Assembly (NCBI GenBank): GCA_003663295.1
Contig: QMZS01000002.1
Location: forward strand, 1 to 37,361
Reading direction: 5' to 3'
From: Candidatus Aenigmatarchaeota archaeon
GTDB taxonomy: Archaea > Aenigmatarchaeota > Aenigmatarchaeia > QMZS01
DNA length: 37,361 bases
Shown here: piece by piece, positions 17,042-25,610 of the stretch
How the letters are laid out: every line of letters starts with the position of its first letter
How positions within the stretch are numbered: the stretch's first letter is position 1
Translations under genes and position numbers: made by a program
Notes under the pieces: generated by a model
What the model saw: only the letters and a program-made list of their open reading frames with translations
What the model was told of the DNA's origin: nothing
The model's database searches: none

Positions 17042-18154
17042 TTATTCCAACCACTCTTTCCTGGCAATCTTTTCAGGCAAGTAAGTTTCGGTTATAAAAC
17101 TTATATCTTTTGCGCTCAGGGCTTCAAGTTCAAGTTTGACTCCTTTCTCAACCATATGATTGAGTTCGTCCCTCCAGCTCTTTTTGTGGAACCATTTATA
17201 ATTAAGAATTTCCTTTATCCTCTTTTTATCCCCTTCATTCAATTTAATCGTTACCTCTTTTGGAAGATTATATTTATCCTGATCAAAAGAACTCAATCCA
17301 ATGAACTTTGCATCAGGCACAGCCATCCTCACAGATTCATAGGCGAGATTTATTGAACCCTGTTTAACAACAGAGTAAATATAAAACCCCCAAGGATCAT
17401 TGTCCACAAGCACATATATAGGCAATTTCAATTCATCATGCATTCTTCTCAATAATCTCCTTACGCCTCTCGGAGGCTGACCTCCGCCATGAATAATCAT
17501 ACAATTGTGTTTCTCCCAGAATTTATCCTCATTGAAACGACCCCACACAGTATCTTTTTCTATAAATAATATAAATTTAGCGTCGCATTTTTTAAATTTA
17601 ATTATGTCAGCTTCCACTATGGAAGGCACAGCCCAGCCGCCGGAACCCATTTTTCTTAAATCAATCTCATCTCCGGAATCCTCTATTGTGAGATTGCCAA
17701 TCATCACCCCTTTGCTATTTGCCCTTAAATGCAACTCTTCTCTCAAAGCATTTATACTAACCTCCACATCTTCAATTATTGGGTCTGACTCAACCTGGTC
17801 CTCAAAAGTGTTTTCTTTGGAATCGCCTATAGTGTGTTTAGTATTATAATACAAACTCCTTATTGATGTTGTCTTTCCAGATTTTACCAAATTCTGACAG
17901 GCATCCGCAACAATTAAAGTCTGCATAAATTTTCTTGCCTGATCAATGCTGAAAAAATTCCTTTTTTGCGTTTTATTTCCCAAAGTAATCAACTGCTCTT
18001 TTTCATCAAAAAGCACATTGCTCAATGTTCTTATGATTATATCTAAAGACAATTCATTGCCTTTTTCCAAATCCTTTAAAACTTCGTTTCCATACATATC
18101 TCTTAATTTTTTAATTATTAAATCCGACTTTTCTTTAGATATCATATTATTCAT
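17042..18154 (-). CDS. top6A: DNA topoisomerase VI subunit A
   Basis: Spo11-related subunit that makes the double-strand break in type IIB topoisomerase. The catalytic Tyr lies in IRSLYYNTK (Tyr102 or Tyr103), and the Toprim acidic cluster in LVDNDPWGFYIYS. GSGGWAVPS precedes the Toprim fold. The 370-residue length is normal. The first Met is preferred; one three codons later is possible. Its start overlaps the 3' end of top6B by 8 bp, the standard arrangement that allows translation coupling. Confidence 0.96.
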   Translation of the reverse strand: MNNMISKEKSDLIIKKLRDMYGNEVLKDLEKGNELSLDIIIRTLSNVLFDEKEQLITLGNKTQKRNFFSIDQARKFMQTLIVADACQNLVKSGKTTSIRSLYYNTKHTIGDSKENTFEDQVESDPIIEDVEVSINALREELHLRANSKGVMIGNLTIEDSGDEIDLRKMGSGGWAVPSIVEADIIKFKKCDAKFILFIEKDTVWGRFNEDKFWEKHNCMIIHGGGQPPRGVRRLLRRMHDELKLPIYVLVDNDPWGFYIYSVVKQGSINLAYESVRMAVPDAKFIGLSSFDQDKYNLPKEVTIKLNEGDKKRIKEILNYKWFHKKSWRDELNHMVEKGVKLELEALSAKDISFITETYLPEKIARKEWLE

Positions 18155-19667
18155 TCCTTTTTACAACCTCCTTCTTAATCAAGGCCATAATATATTCTTT
18201 ATTTTTACCTGTTAAATTTGCAATTGACTGGGCAACTTCCTCGCTGTACCTGTCAAATATTTTCCTCCTTCTCTCCTTTGCGTATTTTCTCTGTTCAGCG
18301 GAAATATAACTTCCTAGTTTTCTCCCTATATCCAACAAACCTAGTTTAATTTCTTTGATAATCTCATCATAAGAAGCAATAGCTTGTTTACCCTCTGAAA
18401 TAAATGGAACCCACACAGATTCCACATCAACAAGAATAACCATTGGTCCCACAGGCAGACTGCCGCCTGGTTGAGATAAACCATATCTTTTCCATTGTGT
18501 TTTTGCGACGGCCTTGTAAATTCCGCATTCAGATTGCTGGTAAAATAAAGGAACTTTATTTGCAAATCTTATTAAGGTTATCTGTTTATCAGAAGGAAGT
18601 TCTTTTGAATAAACTAAACCCACTTCTACCTGAAAAGGTATTGAATTATAAACTGCCACAGGTCTTGTGCATGCGGCAACAAAATCCGCATTATATTCTT
18701 TGTTAAGTCCCTTAATGATATTATCTTCCCCTATTGGAGATAAACAGTCTGTTGGAGGTCTCTGCAATTTTACCTGTTGCATTGCTTCCATCAAATCTGA
18801 AGATTTGTCTCTTGCAATGGCATTTGGTCTTGTATGTGGATCCAATTTTGACAACTTGCATATGTCTTTTGCGCCTATGCTACCAACCTTTGAAAAATCA
18901 TTCATAAGAAATGATTGAACTGTTTTTGAATTTGTCCTTACCAGCATTTTCATCAAAGTCCCGAGTTCAACTCCATGAGGGTGTGGCGCAACTTTCTTTG
19001 GTTTCTTTGGCAATTTATCAGTAACTCTTTTAAATATTATTTTCTTTTTCTCAGGATTGACAAATATGATCTGTGCATGAGGGTTTGCAATAGCCGTATA
19101 TTTTATATAATCATAAGGTCCCTTGGTTTTTCTGAAAAGACCTTTTAATTTCATTGTTATTTTTGTTCCATGATCTTTCACAGTTTCGAGTTTTTTCTCA
19201 TCTTCAATCACAGGCATATTGGTTGCAGTGTCTATGGACAGTTTGCAAGAATAATGAACTTTGCCTTTTACCTTGGATTCTATGGCTGCTGGTTCTCCAG
19301 TTGTTAACTGCGAATATAAAATGGAAGCGGAAATTCCAATTCCCTGTTGTCCCCTTGACTGCATCCCAGCTTCCCCAAGTGATTTAAATTTAGACCCAAA
19401 TAAAAGTTTTCCAAAAACATCTTTTACATATTTCTCCTCAATCCCCGGACCATTGTCTTCAACACTCAATTGAAATATATCTTTTTCAGTATTTTTGATT
19501 TTAACAATAATATGCGGCAAAATATTGGCTTCTTCGCAGGCATCCAAAGAATTATCAACTGCTTCTTTAAGAACTGTTATAAGTGCCTTTGTGGGGCTGT
19601 CAAATCCCAATAAATGCTTGTTTTTCTCAAAAAACTCCGAGATTGCAACCGCCTTATACTCCGCCAT
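18147..19667 (-). CDS. top6B: DNA topoisomerase VI subunit B
   Basis: The ATPase subunit of topoisomerase VI, GHKL fold. The N-box is ELKEAVDNSLDACEEA-like (Glu35, Asn39), followed by VEDNGPGIEE near 69-77 and the ATP lid SRGQQGIGIS near 104-113. A helix-two-turn-helix region (VRTNSKTVQSFLMNDF) and a transducer domain with the switch-lysine motif KTQWKRYGLSQPGG follow. At 506 residues it is close to the family norm and lacks a C-terminal Ig-like domain. It is the first gene of the top6B-top6A pair. Confidence 0.96.
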   Translation of the reverse strand: MAEYKAVAISEFFEKNKHLLGFDSPTKALITVLKEAVDNSLDACEEANILPHIIVKIKNTEKDIFQLSVEDNGPGIEEKYVKDVFGKLLFGSKFKSLGEAGMQSRGQQGIGISASILYSQLTTGEPAAIESKVKGKVHYSCKLSIDTATNMPVIEDEKKLETVKDHGTKITMKLKGLFRKTKGPYDYIKYTAIANPHAQIIFVNPEKKKIIFKRVTDKLPKKPKKVAPHPHGVELGTLMKMLVRTNSKTVQSFLMNDFSKVGSIGAKDICKLSKLDPHTRPNAIARDKSSDLMEAMQQVKLQRPPTDCLSPIGEDNIIKGLNKEYNADFVAACTRPVAVYNSIPFQVEVGLVYSKELPSDKQITLIRFANKVPLFYQQSECGIYKAVAKTQWKRYGLSQPGGSLPVGPMVILVDVESVWVPFISEGKQAIASYDEIIKEIKLGLLDIGRKLGSYISAEQRKYAKERRRKIFDRYSEEVAQSIANLTGKNKEYIMALIKKEVVKRNE

Positions 19668-19759
19668 TATATTATTTCAGAGAAAGTTTTAAAAGTGGTG
19701 TGATTGAAAAATAAAGTTTCTGCTCAAAAATAGTTATATAATTACCAAATAAAGTAATT

Positions 19760-20247
19760 ATGGATTTGAAATCTATTAAAGAATTTTTTAAATTCACAAC
19801 AAACAAAATAATCTTTTTTTGATGTTTCTGATTACTTTTTGGATTATTCCAGTTTCACCAACCATAAATCATCTTTTTGGATTTTTATGTCCTATAATAG
19901 CATATCCATTAAGCTGTCTCCTTGCAGACAATGCTGAAAGAAGTTTAATAATTATCTTAATAAGCCTATTCTTAATTTATTTCATTCCAATAATTATATA
20001 TAATTCATATTATGAACCAAATATCGGTAATTATGGGGGAGATTTAAAAATAAAAAAATTTATTGAGAACTGTGAAGGTTATTGTAAAAAAGATTTAAGT
20101 CTTAAATATTGCACTAATTATTTTAAAAAAAATAATCTGATCGTAAAAATTGATTGGGGTGAAGGTGGGGGAGAAAATGAATTAATAAAATTAGGTATAA
20201 AACAATGGAATGTCTGTGAACCTAAACATATTTCTTTGACTTTTTGA
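19760..20247 (+). pseudogene. Frameshifted small membrane protein of the IKEFF type
   Basis: ATG 19760 starts MDLKSIKEFFKFTT, then a one-base shift near 19800 moves to the frame NKIIFFLMFLITFWIIP, which stays open to the TGA at 20245-20247. The joined product would be about 162 residues with two or three membrane segments (LITFWIIPVSP; SLIIILISLFLIYFIPIII) and an exported Cys-containing tail (CEGYCKKDLS..KYCT). The N-terminal SIKEFF motif is shared with the genes at 8741 and 33750. A shorter restart at TTG/ATG 19819-19822 is possible. No function is known. Confidence 0.55.
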
Positions 20248-20297
20248 GATTTTCTACTTCTTCTTTCTTAAGCCCGCAAATTTCTCCTTCAACAACA
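20240..20297 (-). repeat. Duplicated scrap of the prepilin peptidase gene
   Basis: About 53 of 58 bases match 21633-21690 in direct orientation, 1393 bp away. Read on the minus strand it still encodes VVEGEICGLKKEEVENLKK, matching VGGEICGLKKEEVEKLKK of the intact peptidase. Substitutions preserve the reading frame. Confidence 0.8.
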
Positions 20298-20323
20298 ATA
20301 TTTATTTATAGATATTTTAAATT

Positions 20324-21492
20324 ATGGTAAACATATCCAAAATTACAAAAGAAATAAAAACAAAAAATTCTCTCTTGAATTTGAAAGAGAACTTCTTGAA
20401 TTGCTAAACAAAAAGATGCCGGGGATTAATAGATTGAGAATTAATTTTAATTCAAATAGAAATTTAAAACATTTTATATATCTTAAACGAAAATTTCCTT
20501 TATTTAATGACTATCTCATCAACCTTAAAAAAATATGAAGCTTGTCCAAATCCAACTCTCTGCATACTTATGATCTGACTAATAAAAAAAATATGCCTGT
20601 TTTTTACAGAAAATTGACTAAAAAATATTCCATCTAAATATTTATCTAAAAAATGGAAAAAATGAAGATGGTATAAAAATATATGAATCTTTGTTAAAAA
20701 ATGGAAGGCCTGGAATTAATCAAAAAAATTTGGTTGATGAATTAAATATCCTATTAAAAATCCCTATTTTGAATTGAAGGATTATGAAAATGAAACAGAT
20801 GCTTATTCCAACAGGAATATTAAAAAACAGGATTAATAACAAACGATGCTATTAAATGTCTTGAGGATTTTAAAGGCAAAACATTTCCATTTCTAAGGAC
20901 TATTTGTTTGCAGATAAAACCAAAGATAAATATTTTAGAGGTTGGTGCTGGTATTCTTTCTATTGCATCAATTCTTGCGGAAGCGAAAAAAGTTGCTGGT
21001 GTTGAATTAAATCCAATAACCTATATTTTAACGGATATAATTATCAAAGATATGGAAGAAAACAAAATCTTGCCCAAAAATTCAATAGAACTTCTGTGGG
21101 GCGATACATTAATATTTAGCACAGAAGAATATAAAGAATTCAAATGAAAAACATTTGATGCAATAATCTCAGAAAATATTTATACTGGAATGTTTTTTGA
21201 ACTTCAAATGAAAATGTTAGATCATATATTAAAAAATTGTTTAAATGTGAAAAAAGATTGGCAGATGGTTTTTAGCGTAAATGAAAATTGTGATTCAATT
21301 TTAAATATAACCAAAAAGTTACACGAAAAAAATTTAAGAAAGTTCAAAAAAAGAAATAACTGCAAACAACCAATTAATTTGAGCCAAATGGGGGATTTTG
21401 AGATAACTGGAAGTTATGGTTTTGAAACTGGTTACGAAAAAATCTGGTTATCTACAACAGAGTATATAAATCTAAAAGGTTGTGGTATTTAA
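20324..21492 (+). pseudogene. Broken SAM-dependent methyltransferase
   Basis: A start-like aattATG (20324, MVNISKITKEIKTK) shifts into FSLEFERELLELLNKK and further fragments (DLTNKKNMPVFYRKLTKKYS). Readable sequence resumes with GLITNDAIKCLEDFKGKTFPFLR. From 20908 the frame holds motif I, INILEVGAGILSIASILAEAKKV, and the acidic GVELNP. A TGA at 21145-21147 then interrupts, and the same frame continues with TFDAIISENIYTGMFFELQ to the stop at 21490-21492. The fold is a Rossmann-type class I methyltransferase; the target is unknown. Many stops and at least two frameshifts show decay. Confidence 0.75.
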
Positions 21493-21521
21493 GTTATTTT
21501 TTCGTATTTCTTAAATTCTAT

Positions 21522-22301
21522 CTAAAGCAACAACAATCCAAAAAATCCCCCAAAATAATACAAAAAAAGCAAAGTGAGGGGGAATACCATTGTGAACCTG
21601 ACTCCTTCCTGAACATCAACATATTTTTTCGTCTTTTTGAGTTTTTCTACTTCTTCTTTCTTAAGCCCGCAAATTTCTCCCCCAACAAGAACATCCCCTT
21701 CTCTCAGTTCAGAAACTTTTATCTTTCTCTTCATACCTTTCTCAACAACTTTTGTATAAACATATATTAAAGGGAACCATCCGACCATGAAAAAGAACTG
21801 CATATAATAAGAAATTAAAACGCAGGCAAAGATAAATCCAAAATATATCAAAAGGTGTTTCTTAATTTCAGAAACAAAAATCTCCCTTACTTTCTTATTT
21901 ATAACCCCATATCCAATTATATAAATCATGGAATAAACCCCCCCAACGATCAGAACATTAAACACAAATGAAATTGGATAAAGCAAAAAAGGGGTTGGGA
22001 GGAAAGGTGTGAGAAAACCAATACCTCCAAGAACCCAGGCATCACCATCACCCCAGACTTTTAACTGATACAATAATAGTCCGAGAGCCAAAAAAAAGGA
22101 ACCAATTAAAATTGAATTTAAGAAAAATGCAAAGTTTCCGCTCATCAAAGAAACTATGAACCAGTAAAATAATCCAAAAGAAATTAAAATAGCAGGAACC
22201 TCTTCATGAACATCTGAAGTCTTCAAATCGTATAATCCCGCATATAAGGTTATCAAAAAACATAAGATAAACGAAAAAAATATGAAAGACATTTCTATCA
22301 T
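21522..22301 (-). CDS. Prepilin/preflagellin peptidase (A24 family)
   Basis: Membrane aspartic protease that trims class III signal peptides. The two catalytic Asp are Asp25 in LYDLKTSDV and the second Asp of GDGD at 84-87 (KVWGDGDAWVLGGIG). About six to eight membrane segments are predicted, with a cytoplasmic Lys/Glu-rich insert near 190-230 (KVSELREGDVLVGGEICGL), as in larger archaeal enzymes. Its likely substrates include the MKG-type proteins at 9016 and 14490. The 259-residue length suits the longer archaeal A24 group. A fragment of this gene is duplicated at 20240-20297. Confidence 0.85.
   Translation of the reverse strand: MIEMSFIFFSFILCFLITLYAGLYDLKTSDVHEEVPAILISFGLFYWFIVSLMSGNFAFFLNSILIGSFFLALGLLLYQLKVWGDGDAWVLGGIGFLTPFLPTPFLLYPISFVFNVLIVGGVYSMIYIIGYGVINKKVREIFVSEIKKHLLIYFGFIFACVLISYYMQFFFMVGWFPLIYVYTKVVEKGMKRKIKVSELREGDVLVGGEICGLKKEEVEKLKKTKKYVDVQEGVRFTMVFPLTLLFLYYFGGFFGLLLL
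21633..21690 (-). repeat. Source copy of the duplicated prepilin peptidase segment
   Basis: Intact coding copy inside the peptidase gene (around GGEICGLKKEEVEKLKK). It matches 20240-20297 in direct orientation. Confidence 0.8.
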
Positions 22302-22357
22302 TAATTAATTAAATTTTATAAAATTAAGGTATAATTTAGAATTTTAGTTAGATTATT

Positions 22358-23029
22358 ATGCTCAAACACTTAGCAATTATACCCGACGGAAACCGCAGAT
22401 ACGCAAAAAAAGCAAAAATTCAGATGAGAAATAATTATAAGAATTCTATTGAGAAAACTTTTGATATTGTGGGATGGTGTGTTGAATCAAAAATATCTGT
22501 TTTAACAATATGGGGATTTTCAACAGAGAACTGGAAAAGGTCAAATTCAGAGAAAAAAGTTTTATTCAAGTTATTTGAAGAAAAAGCAACAGAACTCCTT
22601 TTAGATGAAAGACTTGTAACCGGAGGAATACAGATAAAAGTGATTGGTGATAAAAAACAGTTTTCAAAAAAACTTCAAAGCCTGTTTTGCGATATAGAAG
22701 AAAAAACAAAAAAGAATAAAAAATTAAAATTAAATCTACTTCTTAATTATGGGGGAAGATATGAAATATTATCTGCGATAAATAATCTACTTAAAGAAAG
22801 CAAAAAGAATGTGGATGAAAAAACATTTAAGAAGTATTTGTGGTTGTCTGAAGAACCTGATTTAATAATTAGAACCTCAGGGGAACACAGGCTTAGCGGA
22901 CTGCTTCCTTTCCAGTCTGTTTATTCTGAACTTTATTTTGAGCCAAAATATTTCCCTGAATTTGAGAAAAAAGATTTTAACAAAGCAATAAAAAGTTTCA
23001 ATAATCAATCAAGGAGATTTGGAAAATAG
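22358..23029 (+). CDS. uppS: cis-Prenyltransferase (undecaprenyl/dolichyl diphosphate synthase family)
   Basis: Elongates allylic diphosphates with isopentenyl diphosphate in the cis configuration, making the lipid carrier used for glycan assembly. The product starts HLAIIPDGNRRYAKK with catalytic Asp10. It continues with LTIWGFSTENWKRS, LNYGGRYEI, PDLIIRTSGEHRLSG, and the C-terminal SVYSELYFEPKYFPEF. At 223 residues it is slightly short but complete. A lipid carrier would fit N-glycosylated surface proteins such as the beta-helix protein at the window start; that link is inferred. Confidence 0.93.
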   Translation: MLKHLAIIPDGNRRYAKKAKIQMRNNYKNSIEKTFDIVGWCVESKISVLTIWGFSTENWKRSNSEKKVLFKLFEEKATELLLDERLVTGGIQIKVIGDKKQFSKKLQSLFCDIEEKTKKNKKLKLNLLLNYGGRYEILSAINNLLKESKKNVDEKTFKKYLWLSEEPDLIIRTSGEHRLSGLLPFQSVYSELYFEPKYFPEFEKKDFNKAIKSFNNQSRRFGK

Positions 23030-23121
23030 ATTCAACTGGATTTAGAAATAATTTTTATAACTGCTGTAATCTTCATCATTAAAACAAACAAAAATTATTT
23101 TTTCCAAATCTGATAATTTAA

Positions 23122-23559
23122 CTATTTTTTCTTCTCAATTAATCTTATAACATTTATTGACAAAGTCAGTGGAATTGAAACCACAGCCTCAAGCAATTCT
23201 ATAGTTACTTCTTTCTTTGCATCATTAAGTCTTGTGATTTTTCCTTTTTCTCCTTTAAAAGGTCCGCTCAAAACTTCAATAACATCACCAATATTCAATT
23301 CAATGGCTTTTTGTTCTCTTACAAGATATCTTTTTAATTCAGCCACAGTAACAGGTTTTTTGATAATACCTCTTACATGAGGAGCTCCGTATATAGCCCT
23401 GTTTATATCCTCCTCTTCACCTTCAAGGAATAAATAGCCTTTCAACTCTTCAAGATAAATTATTGATTTTAAATCCAATTCTCTTAATTTTACCTCTTTT
23501 GCTATGTAATCAAGAGCCATTCTCTCCCTGCCGATTACCACTCTTATTGGTGTTATCAT
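23122..23559 (-). CDS. spt5: Transcription elongation factor Spt5 (NusG family)
   Basis: The NGN domain occupies about residues 1-85 (ITPIRVVIGRERMALDYIA, LEELKGYLFLEGE, VRGIIKKPVT) and the KOW domain 90-145 (LNIGDVIEVLSGPFKGEKGKITRLND). Spt5 binds the RNA polymerase clamp and raises processivity. In many archaea it follows secE; here it lies 54 bp after secY, on the same strand. The 145-residue length is normal for archaea. Confidence 0.94.
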   Translation of the reverse strand: MITPIRVVIGRERMALDYIAKEVKLRELDLKSIIYLEELKGYLFLEGEEEDINRAIYGAPHVRGIIKKPVTVAELKRYLVREQKAIELNIGDVIEVLSGPFKGEKGKITRLNDAKKEVTIELLEAVVSIPLTLSINVIRLIEKKK

Positions 23560-23612
23560 AATATAGAAAGTTTTTAAAAAAGGGATAAGATTTAACCAAT
23601 TAAATTATAGTT

Positions 23613-24950
23613 TCACTCAAAAAACTTCCTCATAGCCGGGTTCATATCTTCCATATACTGAGTAGACAATCTCTCATAAAAATTATGCAAAATCATCACA
23701 GTAAGCAAAATTCCAGTTCCTGTTCCCAAAGCTCCTGTAATATCTGCAAGTGCTGCAAGAAGACCAACCGCAATTCCGCCCATCACAGTAAGAGGATAAA
23801 TATATTTGCTCAATACTTTCACTAAAACCCTTCGATCCTTCCTAAACCCTGGAATCTGCATCCCAACCCCTGAAATCTGGTCTGCAACAGCTCCAGGACC
23901 CATATTTGCGGTTTCCACCCAGAATAAAGCAAATACAACACAAAGAATTGAAAGGAATGCTATATAAGTAATTATCCTCACAGGATCAACTGGACCAAGA
24001 CCAAACAAAGCATTCTGAAGAGTGTTGTGGGGAGCTGATAAATAATAACCAAGACCACTCACAGCATGCCCGTTATCACCATATTCCCCAAGAATTCCAA
24101 TACCTTTGCTGTCAAGCATAGCACCCATCATAGTCACATTAATAAGAAAAGCGGCTGCAAGAATTACCGGAAGGTTTGAAGTATAAAAGAAATTTAAAGG
24201 CCACCTTCTTCCAAAACCTCTTAATTGAGACAAAGCCAAAGGAATCTCCACTTTAATTGATTGCACATACAAACAGATTGCAAAAATTGCAAAGGTTGCA
24301 ATAATTGTGGTCATAGCCATTCCAATTAAAGTGAAGTTTGCAGTTGAAAAACCATATAATATCTGCGGAATCGCGCCTGCAGGAGTTTCTCCAAAAGGCG
24401 AGAAAAGTCCTATAAAAATTACTCTTGAAACACCTGCGGCAATAAACAAAGAAACGCCCGAACCAATACCCCATTTAGTTATAACTTCGTCTAAAAACAG
24501 AATTATCAATCCACCTAAAGCAATCTGGAAAGCCACTATAGGGATTAAAGCCGGAATCTGGGCAGGAACAGCCCCAAACATAACAAATGCAAAACCTTCC
24601 ACAAAACATAAAAATATTGTAAGCAATTTCTGAGTTCCCTGGAATTTTGCCCTCCCCTCCATGGAATTCATATCCCAAGTCAATATTTTTGAACCAACTA
24701 AAACCTGAAGTAAAATCGAAGAAGTGACAATTGGACCAATACCTAAAGTTGCAAGAGTCCCAAATTCAGAACCCATCAATACAGAAATCTGCCTGAATCT
24801 TTCATAAACGCCAGGCATGGCCCCAAAAACATGAATTCCGCCCATCAAGAAGAATAATAAAAGTGAAACGCCCGTCCATTTTAATCTATCCTTAAAATTC
24901 AATCTTGATTTCGGGTTAATAACCCCAGGTAATTTATTTAACAAGTTCAT
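23613..24950 (-). CDS. secY: Protein translocase subunit SecY
   Basis: Channel subunit of the Sec translocon with ten predicted membrane segments. Landmarks are LNFKDRLKWTGVSLLLFFLM at the N-terminus, the plug region with GTLATLGIGPIVTSSILLQ, and KVEIPLALSQLRGFGRRWPL before TM6. At 445 residues it is complete. It follows uL15 by about 40 bp, the conserved end of the spc operon, and is in turn followed by spt5. SRP RNA at 32557 belongs to the same export route. Confidence 0.96.
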   Translation of the reverse strand: MNLLNKLPGVINPKSRLNFKDRLKWTGVSLLLFFLMGGIHVFGAMPGVYERFRQISVLMGSEFGTLATLGIGPIVTSSILLQVLVGSKILTWDMNSMEGRAKFQGTQKLLTIFLCFVEGFAFVMFGAVPAQIPALIPIVAFQIALGGLIILFLDEVITKWGIGSGVSLFIAAGVSRVIFIGLFSPFGETPAGAIPQILYGFSTANFTLIGMAMTTIIATFAIFAICLYVQSIKVEIPLALSQLRGFGRRWPLNFFYTSNLPVILAAAFLINVTMMGAMLDSKGIGILGEYGDNGHAVSGLGYYLSAPHNTLQNALFGLGPVDPVRIITYIAFLSILCVVFALFWVETANMGPGAVADQISGVGMQIPGFRKDRRVLVKVLSKYIYPLTVMGGIAVGLLAALADITGALGTGTGILLTVMILHNFYERLSTQYMEDMNPAMRKFFE

Positions 24951-24990
24951 TAAATTATTCGGTTAAAATTAATAATTACTGAGATATTTG

Positions 24991-25530
24991 TTATTTTGTG
25001 TTTTCTTTGGTTTTTGGGTTTTTTGTTTCTTTTGCTGGTTTATCTTTCTTATCTTCTTTGGATTTAACGTCTTTAACAGGTTTATCTTTCTTGTCTTCTT
25101 TGTCTTCAGGCTTAAATTCTTTATTGTTTTTGATTGCATCTTCTTTAACTTTTCTTCCAGATTCGATTTTTCCCCCGGCTTTCTTTATTTTCTCTTCTGC
25201 CTGTTTACTCCACTTATTTACAATTATTTCCAGTTTTTTTGTAGTTTCGCCGTTTCCAAGCAATTTTGTGTAACCGGCTTCTTTTAAATTGATTCTGGTT
25301 TCTTTGAAAGACCCCAAATCCTTTATGTTTATTACAGCACCTTCTGATTTTTTCTTTAAGTTTATATGAACAAAATGTTCCGGCATTTCCTTCCAAACCT
25401 TGAATTTATTGTGTTTTTTTGAACCTGCTAATCCGCAACCTCCTTTTGAACCATGACCTCTGTGCTTTTTCTTAGAACCATATCCAAAGGATTTCTGCCC
25501 ATGCATCTTCTTGGTTGTTGTCTTTCCCAT
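24991..25530 (-). CDS. rpl15: Large ribosomal subunit protein uL15 with a lysine-rich C-terminal tail
   Basis: Residues 1-40 have the archaeal start (KKMHGQKSFGYGSKKKHRGHGSKGGCGLAG) that threads into 23S rRNA. The folded part includes INIKDLGSFKETRINLKEAGYTKLLGNG. After about residue 125 comes a charged tail with two copies of a KEDKKDKP-K unit (EDKKDKPVKDVK and EDKKDKPAKETK), which looks disordered. Total length is 179, longer than the usual 140-150. It precedes secY. A hairpin followed by a T-tract lies just upstream. Confidence 0.93.
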   Translation of the reverse strand: MGKTTTKKMHGQKSFGYGSKKKHRGHGSKGGCGLAGSKKHNKFKVWKEMPEHFVHINLKKKSEGAVINIKDLGSFKETRINLKEAGYTKLLGNGETTKKLEIIVNKWSKQAEEKIKKAGGKIESGRKVKEDAIKNNKEFKPEDKEDKKDKPVKDVKSKEDKKDKPAKETKNPKTKENTK

Positions 25531-25544
25531 AAGGTTTTCTCTTT

Positions 25545-25575
25545 AAAAAAAAGAAATACCCTATTATTGGGGTAT
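25545..25575 (-). terminator. Hairpin plus T8 tract between the glycosylase and rpl15
   Basis: On the minus strand, arms ATACCC and GGGTAT (25570-25575 and 25556-25561) form a 6-bp stem with an 8-nt loop, followed within four bases by eight T (25552-25545). It lies about 15 bp before the uL15 start. It could end the glycosylase transcript or act as a leader element for rpl15. Confidence 0.4.
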
Positions 25576-25610
25576 CGGATAAGGGTGTTTTTTGGGTTAT
25601 TCGATATTTT

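Noticed and set aside
13518..21147. Reassigned stop codon, because several genes contain single in-frame TAA or TGA
   Set aside because: Clear housekeeping genes in the window have no internal stops and use TAA and TGA as true ends. The interrupted genes also carry frameshifts or lie in decay zones.
24988..25287. Hydrophobic plus-strand frames opposite uL15
   Set aside because: They arise from the complement of the Lys-rich uL15 tail (AAA/AAG read as TTT/CTT) and have no independent support.
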